From NCBI GenBank assembly GCA_963731625.1, contig CAVSWH010000021.1, positions 124,001 through 188,000 of the forward strand: a stretch of 64,000 nucleotides of DNA. Reading direction: 5' to 3'. Under the pieces are notes generated by a model, which was not told the DNA's origin, ran no database searches, and saw nothing but the letters and a program-made list of their open reading frames with translations. Made by a program: the position numbers and the translations under genes. This stretch comes from PALSA-555 sp963731625. GTDB lineage: Bacteria > Actinomycetota > Acidimicrobiia > IMCC26256 > PALSA-555. Shown piece after piece: positions 59,646 through 64,000 of this stretch. Position 1 is the first letter of the stretch. Each line of letters opens with the position of its first letter.

Positions 59646-60419
59646 ATGGTGACCGTCTCCGGTTCGGTGGCCGTCGTCACCGGCGCGTCGTCGGGCATCG
59701 GCCGGGCGATCGCCCGTGAGCTCGCCGCGGCGGGCGCGACGGTAATCGCCGTCGCGCGGCGCGAGTCGCGCCTCGCGGAGCTGACCGACGAGCTGCGCCG
59801 CTCGGCGCCGGCCTCGGGGTACGTCGTCTGCGACGTCAGCGACACCGACGCGTTCGCGCGCGCGCTCGCCGACCTCGAGCGCGACCACGGGCGCATCGAC
59901 ATCCTCGTCAACAACGCGGCGATCTCGGAACCAGACGGCGAGGGCCTGGCGCCCTACCGGGCGCTGATGGACGCGAACTACTTCTCGGTCGTCGCCGGGA
60001 CCCTCGCCGTGCTGCCCGGCATGCGAGCCCGCCGCTGCGGGGCGGTCGTCAACGTGTCGTCTGACAGCGCGCGCGCGCCAACCCCCGGCGAGCCGGGCTA
60101 CTCGGCGTCCAAGGCCGCGGTGAGCGCGTTCACCGAGGCGCTGTCGTTCGAGACCGAGGCGGACGAGGTGTGGCTCCACGTCCTCTATCCCGGGTGGGTG
60201 CCGACGGAGATGACCGAGCCCGACGGCCGGCCCGACCCGCACCAGCCCCCCAGGTTCGTGCGGCGCACCCCCGAGCAGGTGGCGCGCCTCGTCGTGGCCG
60301 GGCTGACCCGCCGACGCCTCGAGTTGGACGCCACCCACGTGGCGCGAGTGGCGCCCGTCGCCCGCACCCTCTTTCCCTCGGCGTACCGCAAGGGTGTCCG
60401 CGCGACGCTGCGCATGTAG
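59646..60419 (+). CDS. SDR oxidoreductase
   Basis: 257 aa, ATG with GGAAGGAG at 59638-59645. Rossmann glycines in VTGASSGIGRAIARELAAAG, the NNA-type loop ILVNNAAISEPDGE, catalytic Ser in GAVVNVSSDSARAP, YSASK near residue 155, and the cofactor-side LYPGWVPTEM. SDR subfamily with a Pro-Gly-rich substrate loop; the substrate is unknown. The last 30 residues are basic. In the same orientation as the next gene but 87 bp apart. Confidence 0.92.
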   Translation: MVTVSGSVAVVTGASSGIGRAIARELAAAGATVIAVARRESRLAELTDELRRSAPASGYVVCDVSDTDAFARALADLERDHGRIDILVNNAAISEPDGEGLAPYRALMDANYFSVVAGTLAVLPGMRARRCGAVVNVSSDSARAPTPGEPGYSASKAAVSAFTEALSFETEADEVWLHVLYPGWVPTEMTEPDGRPDPHQPPRFVRRTPEQVARLVVAGLTRRRLELDATHVARVAPVARTLFPSAYRKGVRATLRM

Positions 60420-60506
60420 GCGTCAGACTTCGGCAAGCCGTCCTCGCCGGTCCGCCCCGGGGCGCGTACATTGCGGACGACCCCACCCTGTGAAGGACCG
60501 CGTCTC

Positions 60507-61079
60507 ATGGACCCGATGGCGGCCTACCAGCAGACCGTGGTGTGGACCGGGCAGCGGGTGGCGGGTGTCCGCACCGAGGACCTTGGCCTCCCCACGCCGT
60601 GCGCCGAGTGGGACGTGCGCGCGCTCCTCGCGCATCTCGTCGCCGCCATCTGGTTCTTCAAGGCGCTCGCCGCGGGCGAGCCGGTCGCCGAGCTCATGGC
60701 CAGCCTCTCGGACCTCGTCGGTGACGACCCGTTCGCGTCGTACGACCAGGCGGCGCGCGCCGGCCTCGAGGCGTGGGGCGCGCCCGGCACGCTCGACCGG
60801 ACGTACACGCTGCCGATGGGCGAGCGGTCCGGTCGCGAAGCACTGTGCATCCACCAGGCCGACCTGCTCCTGCACGGCTGGGACCTCGCTGAGGCCACGC
60901 ACCAGGACTCGACGATCGCCCCCGAGCTGGCGGCGTTCGCGCTCGAGACCGAGCGGTCGTTCGTGCAGCCGGGGATGCGCGGCGCCGGACGGGCCTACGC
61001 CGCCGAGCGAACCGCAGCCGACGACAGCGACGAAGCACGCTTGCTGGCGTTCACGGGGCGCGACCCGCGCTGGCGCTGA
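60507..61079 (+). CDS. TIGR03086-type metal-binding protein (MDMPI/DinB-like)
   Basis: 190 aa from the ATG at 60507 with GAAGGACC upstream. The PTPCAEWDVRALLAHLVAAI segment is the mycothiol maleylpyruvate-isomerase-like N-terminal signature, with His as a metal ligand. HQADLLLHGWDLAEATHQDS supplies the second His pair. Members are metal-dependent, often mycothiol-linked enzymes or sensors. It has the same fold as the first cargo gene at 18168 but lacks that protein's C-terminal SCP2-like part. Confidence 0.87.
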   Translation: MDPMAAYQQTVVWTGQRVAGVRTEDLGLPTPCAEWDVRALLAHLVAAIWFFKALAAGEPVAELMASLSDLVGDDPFASYDQAARAGLEAWGAPGTLDRTYTLPMGERSGREALCIHQADLLLHGWDLAEATHQDSTIAPELAAFALETERSFVQPGMRGAGRAYAAERTAADDSDEARLLAFTGRDPRWR

Positions 61080-61100
61080 GCCGCGGCGGAACCCGTCGCG

Positions 61101-62543
61101 CTACGACAGCGTGACCTGCACCATCCCCGAGCTCGAGCAGTTGAAGTACGCCGAGCCCCCAAGCGTCGCGTTCTGTCCGTCCGACACGCCGCCGCTGCAC
61201 ACCCCGTTGAGCCGTCCGAGCGGCGTCTCGTGGTCGGCGCCACCCAGCGGGCTCGTGCTCAGCAGGAACGCGTTGTGCTGCTTCCCGATGATGAACAGCT
61301 TCGTGCCGTTCGCCACCAGGACGGGACCATTCGATCCGAGATCGGCGTCGACGTTGTTGTCGCTCTGCCACTCGGCCGGCTGGAAGTAGTTCAAGGGCGT
61401 CGTGAGCTCGCCGGTGATGTTCGACGGCACCTCAACGACACCGTCGCTGTAGTCCGTCCCGGACGCCGGGTTACCGGTGTTGTTGCCTGTCGCGACGTAC
61501 ACGTTGCCCGAGCCGTCGACGGCTCCGCCGGCCGTTGCCCAGATCGCGCCGGCGTTGGTGTTCGCCGTCGTCATGAGGTCGCCGACGATGGTGCCGGTCT
61601 CGCTCACGACGACGTCGTACCCGTGGTAGTTGCCGCAGTCGCCGTCCAGGCCGCCGAACCCGACGTAGATGTTGTTGTTCGCCGCGATGAGCCCCGCGCG
61701 CTGCTGCTCGGCCTGGATCTCGACCGGCGCCGTCTTCATGGAGGTCGGAACGATCGAGATCGGCGAGACGGCGACCGTCCCGTCCGTCGGGTTCAGCGCC
61801 ATCATCTGGAAGTCGGGCGGGTCGGCGCCGTTGGTGGTACCCGTCTGGACCTCGCCCACCGCGTACACGTCGCCGTTTTGGAGCACCAGGTTGCTCGTGA
61901 TGCCGAGCGGCCAGATGTCGCCGCAGCCGTTGACGCCCGGCAACGAGTTGTTGTGCGTCTGGGCCTCGGGGATCCCGAGCGTCTGACCGTGGTCACTTGT
62001 GGTCGCGTCTGTCGTCGTCCAGACGAACTGGCCTGTGGTGAGGCTGAGCCCGTAGAGGGAGTCGTCCTCAGTCGCGACGACGACGACGTTGCCCACGATC
62101 AAGGGCCGAGACTGGACGATCCCGTCGAGCGTCGGGGATGTCCACGCGATGGTGTTGGGGTGAACCGTGTCGTTTGGTTGGATTCCAACAACCGTGTGGT
62201 CGCTCTCGATCACGACCCACTGACCATCTGAGCTGACCTCGGGGGTTGGGAAGTGCTCCTGACTGTTGAGCGGCACGGAGTAGTGGTGCTCGACCGCGCC
62301 GGTCGTGGGGTTGACCTCGTCGAGTGTCCCGGCACCCTTGTTCATCGCCCACAGGGCATTGTTCGTCGGGTCGGCCGCGATCGGTCCGCTGACGCCCGAG
62401 AGGGTCCAGCCGATCGCCATCCCTCCATTTGGTGGCGGTGGCGGCGGCGGTGGTGGCGGCGGCGGGGGGGCGACCGGCTGGCACGCAGCGAGGACACCGG
62501 CGAGCGCGGTGCCGGCGATGACCCCGAGGGATCGAGAGCGCAT
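61101..62543 (-). CDS. Lipoprotein with PQQ-like beta-propeller
   Basis: 480 aa from ATG 62543 (GTG 62558 in frame); AGGA lies 8 bp before the ATG. Signal peptide with lipobox LAAC (Cys near 21), then a run of 13 Pro, then a propeller of PQQ-like strands (GWTLSGVSGPIAADPTNNAL, DSLYGLSLTTGQFVWTTT, NIYVGFGGLDGDCGNYHG, GNVYVATGNNTGNPASG). The last strand region has paired Cys. Such lipoproteins bind or display ligands on the outer face of the cell membrane. No catalytic site is evident. The Pro tract probably spaces the domain from the membrane. Confidence 0.88.
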   Translation of the reverse strand: MRSRSLGVIAGTALAGVLAACQPVAPPPPPPPPPPPPPNGGMAIGWTLSGVSGPIAADPTNNALWAMNKGAGTLDEVNPTTGAVEHHYSVPLNSQEHFPTPEVSSDGQWVVIESDHTVVGIQPNDTVHPNTIAWTSPTLDGIVQSRPLIVGNVVVVATEDDSLYGLSLTTGQFVWTTTDATTSDHGQTLGIPEAQTHNNSLPGVNGCGDIWPLGITSNLVLQNGDVYAVGEVQTGTTNGADPPDFQMMALNPTDGTVAVSPISIVPTSMKTAPVEIQAEQQRAGLIAANNNIYVGFGGLDGDCGNYHGYDVVVSETGTIVGDLMTTANTNAGAIWATAGGAVDGSGNVYVATGNNTGNPASGTDYSDGVVEVPSNITGELTTPLNYFQPAEWQSDNNVDADLGSNGPVLVANGTKLFIIGKQHNAFLLSTSPLGGADHETPLGRLNGVCSGGVSDGQNATLGGSAYFNCSSSGMVQVTLS

Positions 62544-62697
62544 GGGTCGGATCCTCACGTCCAGTCGTCCTGGTTTCGACCCCCGGCCCGCCCGACCTTA
62601 AGCCGGGTCGGCGCTGCCGTGGAGCCACTCGCTCGGAGGTCGGCGGTGGCCCGGATCTGGCAGGGGTGTTCGGATACCCCGGGCGTATGCTCCGCCC

Positions 62698-63282
62698 ATG
62701 GCCGACCAGGCCCGGTTCTCAGAGCTCGCGATGCCATACATGGACGCGCTGTACTCGGCCGCGCTTCGCATGACCCGCAACCCGGCCGACGCGGAGGATC
62801 TCGTCCAGGAGACGTACCTGCGCGCCTACCGCGGGTTCGGGGGCTTCAAGGACGGCACGAACCTCAAGGCCTGGTTGTACAAGATCCTCACGAACACGTT
62901 CATCAACACGTACCGGGCGCGCAAACGCCGCCCGGAGGAGACGGACCTCGACGAGGCTGAGGACTTCTCGCTGTACCGGCGTCTCGGCGGGCTCGAGGCC
63001 GCGGCCGCGGATCGCACGCCCGAGACCGAGGTGCTCGAGGCGATGCCCGAGGCCGTCGTGAAGGAGGCGCTCGAATCGTTGCCGGAGCAGTTCCGTATGG
63101 CCGTGCTGCTCGCCGACGTGGAGGGCTTCTCCTACAAGGAGATCGCCGAGATCATGGACGTCCCGATCGGGACGGTGATGAGCCGACTGCATCGCGGAAG
63201 AAAGCAGCTCCAATCGCGGTTGTGGCAGTTTGCGACGGAACGGGGGCTGCTCCCCGAACCGGCGACCGCGGCCGGGCCCTAG
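62698..63282 (+). CDS. ECF sigma factor, SigR/SigH-like
   Basis: 194 aa. Region 2: MPYMDALYSAALRMTRNPAD, AEDLVQETYLRAYRGF, LKAWLYKILTNTFINTYRAR. Region 4: LPEQFRMAVLLADVEGFSYK and EIAEIMDVPIGTVMSRLHRG (the -35-binding helix). The long acidic linker between them (about 80-115) fits the ECF12 SigR/SigH type that answers oxidative and mycothiol stress. The gene for the Cys-rich anti-sigma factor follows after 39 bp. A SigR-type promoter (GGAAT/GTT) is not clear upstream. Confidence 0.93.
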   Translation: MADQARFSELAMPYMDALYSAALRMTRNPADAEDLVQETYLRAYRGFGGFKDGTNLKAWLYKILTNTFINTYRARKRRPEETDLDEAEDFSLYRRLGGLEAAAADRTPETEVLEAMPEAVVKEALESLPEQFRMAVLLADVEGFSYKEIAEIMDVPIGTVMSRLHRGRKQLQSRLWQFATERGLLPEPATAAGP

Positions 63283-63321
63283 CCCGGCCCGGAGTCATCG
63301 AGGGGGATCGAGGACCGGTAC

Positions 63322-63558
63322 ATGGATTGCGAAGCAGCGTCGCACCGGATGTACCACTACCTGGACGGCGAGCTCACCGTGTGGCGCCGCTGGGTCATCA
63401 CTCGCCACCTCGATCGCTGCCCGCCGTGCGCGCACGGCTTCACCTTCGAGGTGGAGCTGCGCCAGGTGATCGCGTCCCGCTGCCGGGACCGCGTGCCCGA
63501 GGACCTCAAGCGCCGGGTCGCCGACGCGCTCGGGATCGCCGACGACGAACCGCGCTGA
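63322..63558 (+). CDS. RsrA-like zinc anti-sigma factor
   Basis: 78 aa. The ZAS motif is His29-x3-Cys33-x2-Cys36 in RHLDRCPPCAHGF, with an additional N-terminal Cys (MDCEA). The helical C-terminus (RVPEDLKRRVADALGIADDE) would clasp the sigma factor. In RsrA-type proteins, oxidation of the Cys cluster releases the sigma factor. It sits downstream of the ECF sigma gene in the same operon. The assignment is strong by context and motif; redox sensing is inferred from the family. Confidence 0.9.
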   Translation: MDCEAASHRMYHYLDGELTVWRRWVITRHLDRCPPCAHGFTFEVELRQVIASRCRDRVPEDLKRRVADALGIADDEPR

Positions 63559-63568
63559 CCCCGCCCGT

Positions 63569-63805
63569 ATGATGGCGGCGATGCGAGCAGTCCGTGCCGC
63601 CGCGCTCAGCGCCCTCGTCGTGCTCGCCGCCGCCGCGCCGGCCGGCGCCGCGACCCCCGTGCTCGGCAACACGAGCTATCCGTGGTTCTACTGGGCCGCG
63701 CCGATCCTGGCGGTGAGCGGCGTGATGATGATCCTTGCATTGTCCGGCGGCTACCTGAAGAAGGTCCTCTTCCCGAAGTACCGAGGCCGCAAGGTCGAGG
63801 AGTGA
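63569..63805 (+). CDS. Small exported/membrane protein
   Basis: 78 aa (ATG 63569; ATG 63572 and 63581 are also in frame). Signal peptide AALSALVVLAAAAPAGAATP, then one membrane helix (WAAPILAVSGVMMILALSGG) and a basic tail (KKVLFPKYRGRKVEE). Probably a membrane-anchored small protein. It overlaps the next gene by GTGA, so it is co-translated with the metalloprotease-like protein. Confidence 0.65.
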   Translation: MMAAMRAVRAAALSALVVLAAAAPAGAATPVLGNTSYPWFYWAAPILAVSGVMMILALSGGYLKKVLFPKYRGRKVEE

Positions 63806-64000
63806 CCAGCATCGTTCCCTTCACGCCAGGTCGGGCGGGGCCGGAACCAGTCGACTGGGCGTTGGCGTCCCGGGTGGCGCGGCGCGTGGCCGGACGAGAC
63901 CCTCTCACCGACTCCTATCTCGCCGAGTCGCTGCGCGAGGACTTCAGCGCGGTCACGACGCGCGCCGAGGCGCTCGTCGCCGAGTTCACCGGGCTGCGCG
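63802..64000 (+). CDS. DUF2342 zinc-metalloprotease-like protein, 3' end beyond window
   Basis: GTG at 63802 overlapping the previous stop. The 66 visible residues (PVDWALASRVARRVAG, then FSAVTTRAEALVAEFTGL) match the N-terminal region of the DUF2342/TIGR03624 zinc-dependent metalloprotease-like family of actinobacteria, of about 350-450 aa. The HExxH motif would lie beyond the window. The assignment rests on the N-terminus only. Confidence 0.65.
   Translation, partial: MTSIVPFTPGRAGPEPVDWALASRVARRVAGRDPLTDSYLAESLREDFSAVTTRAEALVAEFTGLR

Noticed and set aside
62440..62475. Homopolymer-like GGC/GGT run as a phase-variable repeat
   Set aside because: It encodes the Pro linker of the lipoprotein with varied codons; not a clean simple-sequence repeat.

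Overview
This is high-GC actinobacterial DNA with long GC-rich shadow frames, many GTG starts and frequent ATGA/GTGA overlaps. Mycothiol-type enzymes (maleylpyruvate-isomerase-like proteins at 18168 and 60507), a SigR/RsrA-like sigma/anti-sigma pair at the right end, DUF2510 and DUF6325 proteins, and a K+-insensitive proton pyrophosphatase support Actinomycetota. An Acidimicrobiia-like lineage is my best guess, by inference only. A selenocysteine tRNA (6705-6798, minus) indicates the organism decodes UGA as Sec.

Left core region (1-18045): glnE (cut by the window edge) diverges from nadE. An EamA permease, a hypothetical protein and a sigma-70 factor follow. Then come selC, a rhomboid protease with a DUF2510 partner, a PLP desulfhydrase-like enzyme coupled to a HAD phosphatase, hppA, a DedA protein, topA, tmk-holB, and tRNA-Thr(CGU).

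Accessory region (18046 to about 40000): downstream of tRNA-Thr the DNA is punctuated by seven direct, same-strand copies of the tRNA 3' end. They range from a perfect 37-bp copy to decayed 21-46 bp copies. They divide about 22 kb into modules: (1) a mycothiol-type enzyme pair; (2) a cyclase/AAA/TPR regulator; (3) a decayed spacer; (4) DUF6325, a small basic protein, a UspA pseudogene and a membrane protein; (5) DUF2252, a sulfatase relic, an MFS pump, an SGNH hydrolase and an acyltransferase; (6) glycosyltransferases, a split sulfotransferase and a PqqD-like/Tat/Ig fusion; (7) a second sulfatase relic, a DMT permease and a truncated ORF. No integrase is visible. A second conserved block of about 33 bp lies about 100 bp before three of the repeats. 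I interpret the region as serial accretion of tRNA-targeting elements that carry cell-surface and stress cargo.

Right region (40000-64000): a membrane-RyR protein converges on a TIR-TM-WD40 protein (two possible 7-bladed propellers). Then come an amidohydrolase, a transposase relic, a large polytopic membrane protein, an NfeD-SPFH pair, SDRs, a DivIVA-like coiled-coil protein, a cytidylate-kinase-like protein, an MFS transporter, a ferritin-like/DUF362 fusion coupled to a methyltransferase, DUF4234, a PQQ-propeller lipoprotein, and the ECF sigma/anti-sigma operon. The window ends in a DUF2342-type metalloprotease-like gene.

At least four genes (SGNH 30391, sulfotransferase 36535/37014, MFS 52954, SnoaL-like 54556) show one-base frame breaks. 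These are either true decay or indel errors in the assembly.
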